From contig NZ_LT670817.1 of assembly GCF_900129425.1 (NCBI RefSeq), positions 7,778,001 through 7,842,000 of the forward strand: a DNA stretch of 64,000 bases, read 5' to 3'. This DNA comes from Bradyrhizobium erythrophlei. Lineage in GTDB: Bacteria > Pseudomonadota > Alphaproteobacteria > Rhizobiales > Xanthobacteraceae. A model generated the notes under the pieces. The model had not been told where the DNA came from, made no database searches, and saw nothing but the letters and a program-made list of their open reading frames with translations. The translations under genes and the position numbers were made by a program. Of this stretch, positions 26,425-36,510 are shown piece after piece. Numbering within the stretch: the first letter of the stretch is position 1; the number at the start of each line of letters is the position of its first letter.

Positions 26425-27399
26425 ATGCGTCGGCGCGAGCTCATGGCACTTGTTGGGGCTGCAGCGGTTTGGCCGTTCGCAGCGTACGCGCAACAGCGCG
26501 CGATACCGGTCGTTGGGCTCTTCATCCCATCGGAAACCGCGACCGCGAAACCACGGGTCGAGGCTTTTGTTCAGCGCCTCCACGAACTCGGTTGGATCGA
26601 GGGTCGCACGGTTGCAATTGAGTATCGGTGGGCGGAGGGACGCACCGAGCGCTTCGCTGAGATCGTCGCCGAGCTCACCCGGCTCAAAGTTGACGTCATC
26701 GTCACCGCGGGGGCATCGCCGGTCGCTGCCGCAAAACGGGCGACGTCGCTCATCCCCATCGTCTTTGCAGTTTCTTCGGATCCGGTTGGTACCGGCCTTG
26801 TCGCTTCGTTGGCGCGTCCGGGCGGCAATATCACCGGCTTGTCGTACCTAGGTCCAGATCTCGCGGCCAAGCGTCTTGAAATTGCCCGCGAGGCTCTTAA
26901 TGGTCTCGCTCGGTTGGCGATCATGGCTGACAGCGGCGCATCTGGTGCGATGCTAGAGATGCACGAAGTTCAAGCCACGGCAAGCAAGCTCGGTCTCCCG
27001 GTGGTCCTATTGGAAATTCAGCGGAGAGACCAGATCGCACCGGCCTTTACGACGCTAAGAGAACGCGCAGACGCGCTTTATGTCTGTTCTGATCCACTGG
27101 TCAACGCTAATCGCGTCCACATCGTTACCTTGGCGCTCGGCGCATGGCTTCCGACTGTTTTTGGTGAGCGAGAGAATGTTGATGCGGGAGGGCTCTTATC
27201 CTACGGGCCAAACATTCCAGACCTGTTTCGCCGCGCTGCTGGGCTTGTTGATAAGATCCTACGCGGCACGAAGCCTGCCGACATCCCGGTCGAGCAACCG
27301 ACCAATTTTGAACTAGTCATCAACATCAAGACCGCCAAGGCGCTTGGTTTGACTATACCGCCGACCCTTCTGTCCCGCGCGGACGCGGTGATCGAATGA
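26425..27399 (+). CDS. ABC_sub_bind family periplasmic solute-binding protein 4
   Basis: 324 residues. Signal MRRRELMALVGAAAVWPFAA ends AYAQQ. Landmarks: HELGWIEGRTVAIEYRWAEG, VTAGASPVAAAKRATSLIPI, SLARPGGNITGLSYLGPDLA, LSYGPNIPDLFRRAAGLVDK and INIKTAKALGLTIPPTLLSR-ADAVIE. It is closest in motif content to binding protein 2. No permease or ATPase gene accompanies it, and repeat copies h and i flank it on both sides, as with copies 2 and 3. Ligand unknown. Confidence 0.86.
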   Translation: MRRRELMALVGAAAVWPFAAYAQQRAIPVVGLFIPSETATAKPRVEAFVQRLHELGWIEGRTVAIEYRWAEGRTERFAEIVAELTRLKVDVIVTAGASPVAAAKRATSLIPIVFAVSSDPVGTGLVASLARPGGNITGLSYLGPDLAAKRLEIAREALNGLARLAIMADSGASGAMLEMHEVQATASKLGLPVVLLEIQRRDQIAPAFTTLRERADALYVCSDPLVNANRVHIVTLALGAWLPTVFGERENVDAGGLLSYGPNIPDLFRRAAGLVDKILRGTKPADIPVEQPTNFELVINIKTAKALGLTIPPTLLSRADAVIE

Positions 27400-27421
27400 A
27401 ATGGTGGCATGTCTGCTTCTG

Positions 27422-27518
27422 GCGGCACCTTTGAGACATGCCGCCCGACACTGTAGACGTCTGCTTATTGGGGTGGACCGGAAGTGACCGGCCGGCGGTC
27501 AAAACGGCGCTTTTGACC
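27422..27518. repeat. Interspersed repeat copy i
   Basis: GGCACCTTTGAGACATGCCG, GTAGACGTCTGCTTATTGGG, GACCGGAAGTGACCGG, GGTCAAAACGGCGCTTTTGA. It ends in the same TTTTGACCC that abuts the intact IS1182 element, and an IS1182-like end follows directly. Confidence 0.72.
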
Positions 27519-27600
27519 CAGGCTGTGTGAAAACGCTGTCAGTGATATGATTTCTCAGCGATTTGGCCGGAGGATTCGATGACGCGCTTTGTCGTTGGCT
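27517..27600 (+). mobile_element. Remnant of an IS1182-like left end
   Basis: GGCTGTGTGAAAACG, then ATGATTTCTCAGCGATTTGG, GGAGGATTCGATGACGCGC and TTTGTCG align with the left end and transposase start at 44407-44485. The rest of the element is gone and the sequence continues into a cytochrome c pseudogene. Confidence 0.65.
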
Positions 27601-27905
27601 ATCCTACTACGTCACTCTCTTGCTTTTTGCCTGCAAAAGTGAAGCTACATTCGCGGCCGATGACGACCATGGGTCAACTTTGGCGCAACGTTGGTGCGCG
27701 CACTTGCCACGTTGTATCAAGTGCTCAGCGTGTGGAAATTGATCACAGCCCGTCATTCGCATCAATCGCCCAGAGAGCGGATTTCAGTGTGCTGAGAAGC
27801 TCGCCTTTTTCCTGCTCGAGCCGCGTCCGAAAATGCCGAACATGTCACTGAGCCGCAAGGAAGCCGACGACCTTGCCGCCTACATTGCCGGACAGACGGT
27901 GATAT
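27600..27905 (+). pseudogene. Degenerate class I cytochrome c gene
   Basis: Pieces of one small cytochrome c appear in three frames: LLFACKSEATFAADDDHGST then LAQRWCA (signal end and start of the haem motif), RTCHVVSSAQR with SPSFASIAQRADFS (haem CH and following helix), and KLAFFLLEPRPKMPNMSLSR followed by KEADDLAAYIAGQ (axial-Met loop and last helix). At least two frameshifts separate them, so it cannot make a working protein. The order and spacing are those of an approximately 105-residue periplasmic cytochrome. Confidence 0.72.
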
Positions 27906-27993
27906 TCCGTAGTCAATGCTTTCACTTACCCGCACAAATGCGCGGGTCTGTCGGACAGGGTCGTAACACAAGCGCTGTTAAGCGGAATATTGG

Positions 27994-28899
27994 ATGATGA
28001 GCCTCCCTCTTCGCGTTATCTCAATCGCGCTGTCCGCATTTCTGATTATTCCGCTGATGGGCGCGGCTCCGCCTCCGATTCTCCCACTCTCTGAACGCGT
28101 CACCTTTCTCAGCGCCGATGGCGCAACGATGCTGGTAGGCTACATCTTCAGACCGCAAGGTCGCCACGCCGCAAGAATGCCGGCGGTCGTCATGATGCAC
28201 GGGCGAGCCGGCGCCTATTCGTCGGCGGCGGACGGAACCTACAGCGCGACGACACTTTCGAGGCGTCACCAGCAGTGGGGGCATCTCTAGGCGCAGCAGG
28301 GCTATCTCGCCATTCTCGTGGATGGCTTCGGTCCGCGGGGCTATCCGCAAGGTTTTCCACGTTTCAGCTACTTCTCTCGGCCCGAGACGCTTAACGAAGT
28401 CACCGTTCGCCCGCTCGACGCTTATGGTAGGCTCGCGTGGCTTCGCAAGCGCAACGATGTAATCTCGGATCGCATCGCGTTGCAGGGATGGTCGAATGGC
28501 GGTAGCGCCGTACTCGCCACAATGGCGTGGGTCAGCGCACCCGGCGTTACGTCGCTGACGCCGGTCACAGGTTTTCGGGGCGCGTTGGTGTTTTATCCGG
28601 CGTGTGGATTGAAGGGTCAGTTTGACAGCGGTCTCGTTCCCTATGCGCCGGTCCGGGTCTTCCAAGGCTCCGCTGATGAGGAAGTCTCGCCGCGCTATTG
28701 CGGTGAACTGATCGACAGGAGCCGCGCGCGAGGTGGGGACATCCAGATCACGACCTATCCCGGCGCGACCCACGACTTTGACGATCCTAGCAAGGACCGC
28801 CGCGATGTGCCGGCGAATGCGGCGGCAACCAAGGGCGCGATGCCGCGTGCCATAGCGTTTTTTGCAAGCGTTCTAAACGCGCAAGCCGTCCCCAAATAG
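27994..28899 (+). pseudogene. Dienelactone hydrolase-family gene with in-frame amber codon
   Basis: One continuous frame of 302 codons interrupted only by TAG at 28288-28290. The first part has a signal peptide (MMSLPLRVISIALSAFLIIP) and the oxyanion region PAVVMMHGRAGAYS; the second has DGFGPRGYPQGF, the nucleophile elbow LQGWSNGGSAVL, an Asp in GSADEEVSP, and the His in GATHDFDDP, thus a complete alpha/beta-hydrolase triad. The context QQWGHL*AQQGYLAILVDGF suggests TGG (Trp) to TAG. Without a suppressor only a 98-residue fragment without active site is made; re-initiation at 28318 would lack the N-terminal strands. Confidence 0.78.
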
Positions 28900-28911
28900 G
28901 TATTCGCTGTT

Positions 28912-29256
28912 GAGGCGATCGGCAACGGCACCGGATTCAAGCAGGGCCGCGACTTTGGCGCTTGGCTGGGGCTCGTGCCGAAGCAGGAGTCGACGGGGGA
29001 TCGCACAATCCTGGGCAAGATCTCCAAGCGCGGCAACAAGTACCTGAGAACACTGTTCGTGCAGGCCGCGCACGTCGTTCTCGAGCGGCGGCCGAGCGCA
29101 GCGATGCGGGGTTTGTGGCCCTGGGCCGAGCAAGCTTCAAAACGGCTGCACCGCAACATGCTGGCGATCGCGCTCGCCAACAAGCTCGCCCGCATCGCCT
29201 GGGCGGTTCTTTCGCGCGGTGGCACCTATCAACCGAGGATCACCCATGCCGCATGA
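28912..29256 (+). pseudogene. IS110-family transposase C-terminal remnant
   Basis: An open frame from 28912 reads FKQGRDFGAWLGLVPKQEST, ILGKISKRGNKYLRTLFVQA and NMLAIALANKLARIAWAVLS, the C-terminal Transposase_20 region of a different IS110 member from the intact one. The catalytic DEDD domain is absent; it begins within 13 bases of the hydrolase pseudogene stop. Confidence 0.82.
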
Positions 29257-29634
29257 CAAAGGCCCGCTCAGGTTCACCAAGGAGATGCCCGCCACCCCTC
29301 TCCGCCACCATCACTCGCCTCATGGGGCGAGCGAGCGACGGTGGCTCCGAGGGGATGGCTTCACGTGATCCGGCTGACGTCAAACATCAGAACGGAGACT
29401 AAGTAGTTTAGTATCGACAGCTTTCCCACCGAGGTCTGCGAGATGGAATGAAGAGATGGACGAACGGTCTGCCCCGGCGCAACCAAGAGACTGGCTGCCA
29501 TGATGGCCCAACGAGGTCTTTCTCTTAGTCAGCCTGGATGCGCGCGGATAACCTTGCTTATGAAGGTTACTCGTGAGCGCAGAATATCTGCAAGATTGAA
29601 GAACGCGCGAGCATTGCATCGGCCATGTCGGTTC
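29257..29634. other. Probable 3' non-coding tail of the IS110 remnant
   Basis: No gene. The position after a truncated IS110 transposase and before a repeat copy mirrors the layout of the intact IS110 element, so this is probably its right end. I found no matching subterminal inverted repeat because the left end is lost. Confidence 0.4.
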
Positions 29635-29745
29635 ATGGCACCTTTGAGACATGCCGGACCTAGCGATGAATGTCGGCTTTCAGGGCGAGACCGGAAGTAA
29701 TGGCGACGACGCCAAACTGTCGCGATTGACCCATAACGGTCATCG
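29635..29745. repeat. Interspersed repeat copy j
   Basis: ATGGCACCTTTGAGACATGC, GCGATGAATGTCGGCTTTCA, GACCGGAAGTAATGG, CGCGATTGACCCATAACGG. It lies between the IS110 tail and the gene at 29989. Confidence 0.72.
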
Positions 29746-29988
29746 GCCGTTTGATTGTCCGGCATTTGATTGATCGCGGTCACCAGCGGTAAACTAGCCA
29801 GTTATCCGCCGATATTCTCCCACGATTACACGATCTAGTTTGAGCACCTATCTCCTCGGAGATATTGAATGAAATGCATGTTCTAAAAACGTGCGAGGCC
29901 TACCAGGCAATTTCCCAAATGAGATACTCTGCTTGGTTCAACGCGCAGATAAACTATCCATGATCCGATGGCGACTGGTGGGCGATTC

Positions 29989-31479
29989 ATGATTCGAAGA
30001 ATTCTTATATCGATTGGTCTTTGGATAGCGCTTACAGTGACCGCACTCGCGGATGGTCAGTACTGCATTGTCAAGATTGGCGATCTCGGCAAAAATCTGT
30101 TGATCGGGCGCAACTTCCATCGAATACCCGGGCTGGCTCCGATTTTTACGCCGACAGGAACAGGTGCGCGCTATACCATTTCGTCGGATCGGCGTCTAAT
30201 TCCGTATGGCGAACCATACCCGACAAGCTATTTGGATCAAAATCCCGACCCACGCAGCAGCTTTGCATTTAACGACCATTGGAGGGTCGAGCCTTGGAGT
30301 GGTCGAATAGTTGCCTCGGCGTGGGCCCCACATGTGGTTGCTGTTCTTAAGCCCGGGGCGCATTCATTCCAAACGATAGGAGAGCCTAACTACAGCTATT
30401 CTCCACCCTTTGTCCTGCCGCGATCCCACGAAACCGTTATAAGCCGGGACGGCAAAGCATGGGTGGTTGGCATAGGCTCGCTTGAACCATGGAAACCAGC
30501 CGACGGTCTTATGAAAGCCGGGGCTGACGGAATTGATAGTGTTTATGATGCACCCTCCATCCCGGCAGTCATTGTTATCGATACTGCGCATCGTCTTTGG
30601 GGTTCTCTAGACAATGTCAAATGGCAGAAACTGGCTAGTCTGGATAAAGATGCTTTTGGAAGAGTGTTCGATTCGCCGGGGGCTAACTCCGCACTGTTTG
30701 TCTCATTGAAATCGGTCACAAGAATCTCGAAAGCGGACGAGGGTGGCAAGTCAGTATTGTTGGCCGAGACTTTGTCGTCGACTAACGCGAATGGCGCGGA
30801 TCGCGATTTTGCCTATCTCCCTCAGTTCGGCGAAGTGCTGCAATATGCTAGGGGCACTCTCGGTGAAGTTCTGCGGCATCCCGGACTGTCGCTACTGAGG
30901 CAAAGTTGGCGAAAGCTTACAACTAGAGGATTCGAGCCCATAAGCGGCGCGGATGATGCCGGTGCCGCGCCGCAGGGTGCGGCCGGCTGGAGAGTGACGG
31001 CTCTAAAATCTCTGAATGTTGCCCTGATTGACGGCAGTGGAGGCCTTTTCACCTATGATGGAAAGCAAGTTGTTTCAATTAAGAATGGTGAGCGAACAAA
31101 AATCGGGAAATATCCAACGTATTACGATTTGCCCGCCATCGAACGCACGCTTGTAAAAACGCCGCTTGGATTGAAAGTATTGAGCGGCCAAGAGTTGGTT
31201 GACGTTCCCATAGAGTTTCCGAGCCCGGTGATCATGGTCAGCGATTGGCCGGAAGCAGACCGTGCTGTCATTTTCTCTGCTGACAAAGTTTCGATAATTG
31301 ATCGCGAACTGAAGGTCAGCGAGACGTTGGACAGCAAAGGGATAGACTTTGATTCTTCGGTCTCGGGTGGCACAAATCCTGAGACCGGAGATTTAATCTT
31401 TACAGGCAAGCGCGGGACCTACTTGATTGTAGATGAAAAACGAAACGGAAGCGATGCCTGCATTCCTAACGGTAACTGA
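29989..31479 (+). CDS. Secreted protein of unknown function, lower GC than neighbours
   Basis: 496 residues from ATG 29989 (MIRRILISIGLWIALTVTAL), a clear signal peptide ending ALADG; the start at 29968 adds seven residues. The mature part is rich in short beta segments separated by turns (SGRIVASAWAPHVVAVLKPG, KAWVVGIGSLEPW, AHRLWGSLDNVKWQ, LNVALIDGSGGLFTYDG), a pattern compatible with a beta-propeller, and ends with a cysteine in DACIPNGN that may pair with Cys near the N-terminus (GQYCIVKIG). I recognise no family. Its base composition is visibly more AT-rich than the flanks, which suggests recent transfer. Confidence 0.7.
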   Translation: MIRRILISIGLWIALTVTALADGQYCIVKIGDLGKNLLIGRNFHRIPGLAPIFTPTGTGARYTISSDRRLIPYGEPYPTSYLDQNPDPRSSFAFNDHWRVEPWSGRIVASAWAPHVVAVLKPGAHSFQTIGEPNYSYSPPFVLPRSHETVISRDGKAWVVGIGSLEPWKPADGLMKAGADGIDSVYDAPSIPAVIVIDTAHRLWGSLDNVKWQKLASLDKDAFGRVFDSPGANSALFVSLKSVTRISKADEGGKSVLLAETLSSTNANGADRDFAYLPQFGEVLQYARGTLGEVLRHPGLSLLRQSWRKLTTRGFEPISGADDAGAAPQGAAGWRVTALKSLNVALIDGSGGLFTYDGKQVVSIKNGERTKIGKYPTYYDLPAIERTLVKTPLGLKVLSGQELVDVPIEFPSPVIMVSDWPEADRAVIFSADKVSIIDRELKVSETLDSKGIDFDSSVSGGTNPETGDLIFTGKRGTYLIVDEKRNGSDACIPNGN

Positions 31480-31572
31480 TTTGGGATGGCAGGAAACGTT
31501 CGCCTGCTCCGGGCAATTTCAATGCGAGGGTACGAAGCTGACCTAATCAGCAGACAGCGCGAAGTCTGCTTT

Positions 31573-31680
31573 TGGCACGAAACGGTCATGGCGTGATGCT
31601 GACTTGAGTCCGCTTTCGGGTGTAGAGCGGAAAACATCTGCTCCAGATGAGTATTTCGCATTTTGACCTAATGAGACATC
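31573..31680. repeat. Interspersed repeat copy k
   Basis: TTGGCACGAAACGGTCATGG, TTGAGTCCGCTTTCGGG, AGAGCGGAAAACATCTGCTC, TATTTCGCATTTTGACC and ATGAGACAT. Very similar to copy h in its right half. Confidence 0.8.
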
Positions 31681-31869
31681 TGCTCTTGATAGGAGGCGGC
31701 CCGATCGGAGTCGCCTCCGCCTACATCAAACGATTCTCCGACCACTAAAATCAAGCGCAGCCAACTCAAGAATAAACTCGAATTTAATGGGCAAGTCAGC
31801 ATGGGCCGCCACCTCTCAAGTATCGCACACAAGAAGGCTGCGCGATCCCGTGGAGCCGGTGAAGTTGAA

Positions 31870-32307
31870 ATGGATACGCCCATAAAAGCAAAGCCAGCGG
31901 TGGACCTGCGGGACTATCTGGCGGAAGAGCGAACGTTTCTCGCCTGGGTTCGCACCGGCATCGCGCTGATGGGATTCGGGTTCGTGGTGGCGCGCTTTGG
32001 GATTTTCTTGGAGCAGCTCCACCTACCGCAACGGTTTTCCGCCGCTCAGCCCCACGAGTTTTCACCCTGGTTTGGAGTCGCGCTCATCACGACCGGCGCA
32101 CTCGTGAACCTGTTTTCCGCACGGCGTTTTATGCACCTGGCCGACGAAGTAGACCGGAACCAGTTCGCAGATCGCTCGCTCTCCAGGCAAGGTGTGTTCA
32201 CGGCCTCGTTCCTGACGCTGGTCGGCATTGCCATGACCATTTACCTGATCTTATTTCTGGCGCAGCCGCCGGACGCGGCATTCGTCAGCATCGCGAGCGG
32301 CAAATAG
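31870..32307 (+). CDS. DUF202 (YidH-family) membrane protein
   Basis: 145 residues from ATG 31870 (MDTPIKAKPAVDLRDYLAEE). The YidH/DUF202 signature RDYLAEERTFLAWVRTGIAL starts helix 1; two more helices follow (about 75-95 and 115-135). It is a small inner-membrane protein of unknown biochemical role. An upstream in-frame ATG at 31801 would add 23 polar residues and is not preferred. It is 18 bases upstream of the sulfite-oxidase-like gene, so the pair is an operon. Confidence 0.85.
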   Translation: MDTPIKAKPAVDLRDYLAEERTFLAWVRTGIALMGFGFVVARFGIFLEQLHLPQRFSAAQPHEFSPWFGVALITTGALVNLFSARRFMHLADEVDRNQFADRSLSRQGVFTASFLTLVGIAMTIYLILFLAQPPDAAFVSIASGK

Positions 32308-32325
32308 GCAAATAGGGAGAAAATC

Positions 32326-33450
32326 ATGGAAGGCTCGGAAAGGCGCTACGTCGACAATACGATTCAGTTCCCTTCGGCGGGTCTCATCATCCGGCAAAAG
32401 GAGCCAAAGAATCTGGAGGCTCCATTCGACCGGATCGACTCATATCTCACTCCCACAGAACTGTTCTACATCCGCAGCCATTTTCCGATACCAGCCTTGG
32501 ACCGTGCCGCCTATCAACTACGCATCGACGGTGCGGTCAGGCGTCCATTCACATTGAGCTACGACGAGCTGCGCAACATGCCGTCCGAGACCCGGGTGGC
32601 GACTTTGGAGTGCGCCGGTAATAGCCGAGTCTTTCTCGTCCCGCAGGTGCAAGGCGCTCAGTGGGAACTCGGAGCCGTCAGCAATGCAGAATGGACTGGT
32701 GTGCCCCTGCGGGCCTTGCTGGATCGCGCCGAGTTGTCAGAAGATGCCTGCGAGATCGTGCTGGAAGGAGCGGATCGGGGAACACCTAAAGAAGAGCCCA
32801 TACCTCCCGAACCGATCTCGTACGTCTGGGGTGTGCCCCGGGCCAAGGCAATTCAGCCGGAAGTCCTGATCGCCTACCAGATGAACGGTCGCGATCTTCC
32901 GCGGGATCACGGATTTCCGGCCCGCGCAATCGTTCCTGGACATTATGGAATGGCGTCCGTCAAGTGGCTGACGGGTATCCACGCCGTACGCGAACCGTTT
33001 CACGGTTATTGGCAGACATCGGATTATGCCTACTGGGCTTCGATGGATGGAAAGCCCGTGCGGCGCCCGTTGGGAGAAATGCAGATCAAGTCCGAAATCG
33101 CGCGACCACGTGTCTACGAAACCCTGGCCCCGAACCAGATCTACACGGTTTCCGGCGCTGCATGGACGGGCGAGACCGACGTGACCGAGATTGCAGTGAG
33201 CACCGATGGTGGCCGGACCTGGGCCCAGGCAGAATTCCTGGACCCTGTGCGACGGCATGCGTGGCGACGGTGGACATTCGATTGGCTGACACCGAAAGAA
33301 CCGGGGCAGTACACGTTGCTGGCTCGTGCCAAGGACGCGGACGGCCTGATCCAACCTGACAAGCACGACCAGAACTACGGCACCTACGTGATCAATCACC
33401 CTCTCCCAATTGACGTGTTCGTAGACGGTTCTGGAGGCCCGCGACCGTGA
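32326..33450 (+). CDS. Sulfite oxidase-family molybdopterin oxidoreductase
   Basis: 374 residues. Residues 60-245 are the Mo-cofactor domain, with the Mo-ligating Cys96 in TLECAGNSR and DHGFPARAIVPGHYGMASVK; residues 255-370 are the Mo-co dimerisation domain (TEIAVSTDGGRTWAQAEF, RRWTFDWLTPKEPGQYTLLA). It has no Tat or Sec signal, unlike most bacterial SorA/YedY enzymes, so it may be cytoplasmic or the signal may be lost. The ATG at 32326 follows AGGGAGAAAATC. Substrate could be sulfite or another oxyanion or sulfoxide; no dedicated cytochrome c gene is adjacent. Confidence 0.88.
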   Translation: MEGSERRYVDNTIQFPSAGLIIRQKEPKNLEAPFDRIDSYLTPTELFYIRSHFPIPALDRAAYQLRIDGAVRRPFTLSYDELRNMPSETRVATLECAGNSRVFLVPQVQGAQWELGAVSNAEWTGVPLRALLDRAELSEDACEIVLEGADRGTPKEEPIPPEPISYVWGVPRAKAIQPEVLIAYQMNGRDLPRDHGFPARAIVPGHYGMASVKWLTGIHAVREPFHGYWQTSDYAYWASMDGKPVRRPLGEMQIKSEIARPRVYETLAPNQIYTVSGAAWTGETDVTEIAVSTDGGRTWAQAEFLDPVRRHAWRRWTFDWLTPKEPGQYTLLARAKDADGLIQPDKHDQNYGTYVINHPLPIDVFVDGSGGPRP

Positions 33451-33634
33451 CGCCGGAGCACGCGCTCACCGAACACGCCAGTTGGATTTTGATCCACCCG
33501 AGGTCACGTCCGGTTCTGACCCCTTCTCGGACATCGAGCTGTTACATCCGAGATGCTAGATGGCGTAGCGAATACCAGTTGCAGTTTCGCGGCTTTTCTG
33601 ACGTTCCTCACGGCGCTTCTCCCAATGTCATGCG

Positions 33635-36510
33635 TTACGGCGGCAACCCCTCAAGCAAGGTGCGGGCAGCCTGCAAATCCGCGGTCGCGAAACCTTCGGT
33701 GAACCGATCATAAACCGATGCAAGCGGTGCTCTCGCCTCGTGGCGGCGACCTTGGCTCACCCTCAAACGGGCAACGCTGAGGGCGACCCGCAGCTCCCAA
33801 ATAGAGCGCCCTGCTCGCGGACCATTTGGGCCGCCTGGGTAAAGCAATCTTCGGCCGCCAAGACGAGTTGATCGGCCGCTTGCTGGAGCAGAACTTCGCC
33901 TTTGATGCGGAACAACTCAGGGGCATACCACCCGCGCCCGCCCGCGCCCTTGCGGTCGGCCGCCATCGCGTCATCCAAGGCAATGAGAGCCTCGTCGAGC
34001 CGCCCTATCCCGGCAAGCCCTAACGCGAGAGCGCCCTTGTACTCCTCATACGATATGTGCCACCCGGTTCGGTCGCAGGTCTCGAAGGCATCGCGCAACA
34101 CCAGCAGGCCTTGCGCGAACTCGCCGCGTTCGACCAACAACTTCCCTTTCAGGAAGTGAGCCGCGGTCTCCCAGAGGTGCGCGTTCGAACCTTTGGCCAC
34201 CTCGATCAAGCGCGCGATCTCCCGATCGGCGGTTGCGAAGTCACCTGTCATCTTTGACATGCGGCTGATGCCGTACAGTGTCCGGCAAAGCAGGAGTGGG
34301 TGATCTGCGCCTTGCAGCTCTTTCAGGCTCAGGCGAGCTTCATTGAGCGCCTGGTCTGTGAAACCCTGCATCCAAAGCGCCGCAGCCAACGTCGCCCGGT
34401 CCGCCGCATGGTCGTTCGAATTGTAATAAATCGCGTCGCGGCGGTCCCCCGACGCGGCGGAAAATCGAAGAACGCGTTCCAAATATTGCTGGGCCTCGCG
34501 AGATCTGCCTCTCGTGAGAAGCGTGGCGGCCATTTGCTGATAGGCGAAGCGGAGGTGTATCGGGTCGCCGATCCGATGCGCAATTTGCTCGATCCGTTCC
34601 GCGGCGATCTGCGCCCTACCGTATTCCCCGCGAGAGAAGTAAATGGATATCAGCATCGACAGAGCCCCCGCCTGCGCATTGAGATCATTCAGCGCATCGG
34701 CAGTTGCGAGGGCCTCGATCAGGAGAGCTTTTGCCTGTTCTGGGGAGCCCATCGTGATGAAGATCGCGCTCGCGAGGTTTATCTGCAGCTCCATTCGCAG
34801 CGGCATGTTCGCGGTCACATGTGGTTCAAGACTGAGCAACGCGCGTTCGCAGCGCTCGCTGCACTCACTCATCTGCGACAGGTGTCGCCAGACCGGCGCA
34901 TAGGCGACTGTGAGGTCGATGCCAATCGCCTGGTCTCCGGCCGAGGAGAACGACCAGTCGAGCGCCGCGCGAACGTTGTCGATCTCTCGGACATGGCGCG
35001 CCAAGTCCTCATCCGATAAAGACGATCTGGCGCCTCGCGCCTGCGGTGTGAAGAGATCGCGAAAATACAATGCATGGTGTTCCGCGGCAATGCCGGCCTC
35101 GGCGTGCTCGACAAGCTTCTCGAGCGCGTAGGCACGGATCGTTTCCAGCAGAGTCCAGCGGGCGGCGGCGCCCGATTTGTCCAGCGCCACCCATGATTTT
35201 GCGATGAGATTGGCGATGCCGTCCAGCACCGCCGACGCATCGAATCCGGTATCCGTCATGACGGCGACGGCGGCATCGATGGTGAAGCCGCCGGGGAAGA
35301 CGGCCAGGCGCCGCAGCAACCACCGCTCTGTTTCGGGCAGCAGCTCATGGCTCCAATCGAGCGTCGCGCGCAGTGTCCGCTGCCGCGGAAGCGCGGTGCG
35401 GCGGCCGGCCGTCAACAGCGCGAAGCGATCGCGCAAGCCGGCGGCTACCAGCTGAACGCCGAGAACCGCCGCGCGAGCCGCCGCGAACTCGATAGCGAGC
35501 GGTATGCCGTCGAGGCGCCGACAGATCGTGGCAATCGAGGCGAGGTCTTCGGCGTGCGGCGAGAAGCCTGCGTTCAGCGCTTTTGTCCTGGCGATGAACA
35601 GCTCCACCGCGCTGTATTGCAATATGTAGTCCGGCGCCGCTTGCCCGGGAGCGGGCACGTCGAGCGGCGGAACGCGATAGACGGATTCACCGTCGATCCG
35701 CAGGACTTCGCGGCTGGTTGCCACAATCGTGGTGCGGGGGCACAAGCGCGTGAAGGTCTCGGCCAGGTTCGCCACCGCGTCGATGACGTGCTCGCAATTA
35801 TCGAGCACAAGGAGAAGATGTCTTCCACCAACGGCGCGAGCGACAGAGTCCGCCGAAATCTCGCCGGCGAGCTTGAGCCCGAGCGTGCTGGCTACCGTGG
35901 ACGGGACGAGGCCGGGGTCGGACAGCGAGGCCAGTTCGACGATCCACCCCCCGTCTTCAAAGTCGGGCAGGAGGTAACGGACGGCTTCGATGGCCAGGGA
36001 GGTCTTCCCGATGCCGCCGGGGCCTGTCAAGGTCACCACCCGATAGGCAGAGACGAGGTCTCGGACAAACTGCGCAGCCGCGGTCCGACCGATCAGGCGC
36101 GTAATGAGCGGGAGAAGATTGTTCGCCGGTGGCGCTCCGGATGTGCGGGTCAGGGGTGAATAGACCGGCGGGGCGGTCCCTTCCCGCTGCTGGGGGGTCC
36201 AGCTCCCGAGCAGGCGATAGCCGCGACCGGAAGCGGTCTTCGGCAGGCCACGATCCGGACCCAGCGCCTTGCGGACCGCGGAGATGTGAACGTGGAGCGT
36301 ACCTTCGCCGACGATGGCGCCCGGCCACACCCGTTCCATCATATGGTCCTTGGTGACGAGCTCGGTGGCCGATTGTACGAGGACCTTGACGATCTCGAAG
36401 GCCCGGCCGCCGAACGGCACCGGAATCCCGCGCGACCGCAGCTCGCGCCGGCCGAGGTCGATTTCCCATTGCTCGCACGCATAGACCAGATTGGCGCTTG
36501 CTTCAGACAC
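33635..36510 (-). pseudogene. Winged-helix/AAA-type ATPase/TPR regulator, C-terminus frameshifted
   Basis: The main frame (33763-36510, 915 residues) has an OmpR-type winged helix (residues 10-102, LVTKDHMMERVWPGAIVGEG), an NB-ARC-like ATPase with Walker A GPGGIGKT (163-170) and Walker B HLLLVLDNCEH, and TPR-like helices (560-915). It fits the CadC/AfsR-like family of signal-integrating transcription factors. Near 33800 the frame is lost: REQGALFGSCG ends at a stop, while the usual ending WELRVALSVARLRVSQGRRH ... VYDRFTEGFATADLQAARTL continues in the neighbouring frame to 33635. About 55 terminal residues are thus displaced. The upstream domains are intact, so partial function is possible; a sequencing error cannot be excluded. 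Confidence 0.8.
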
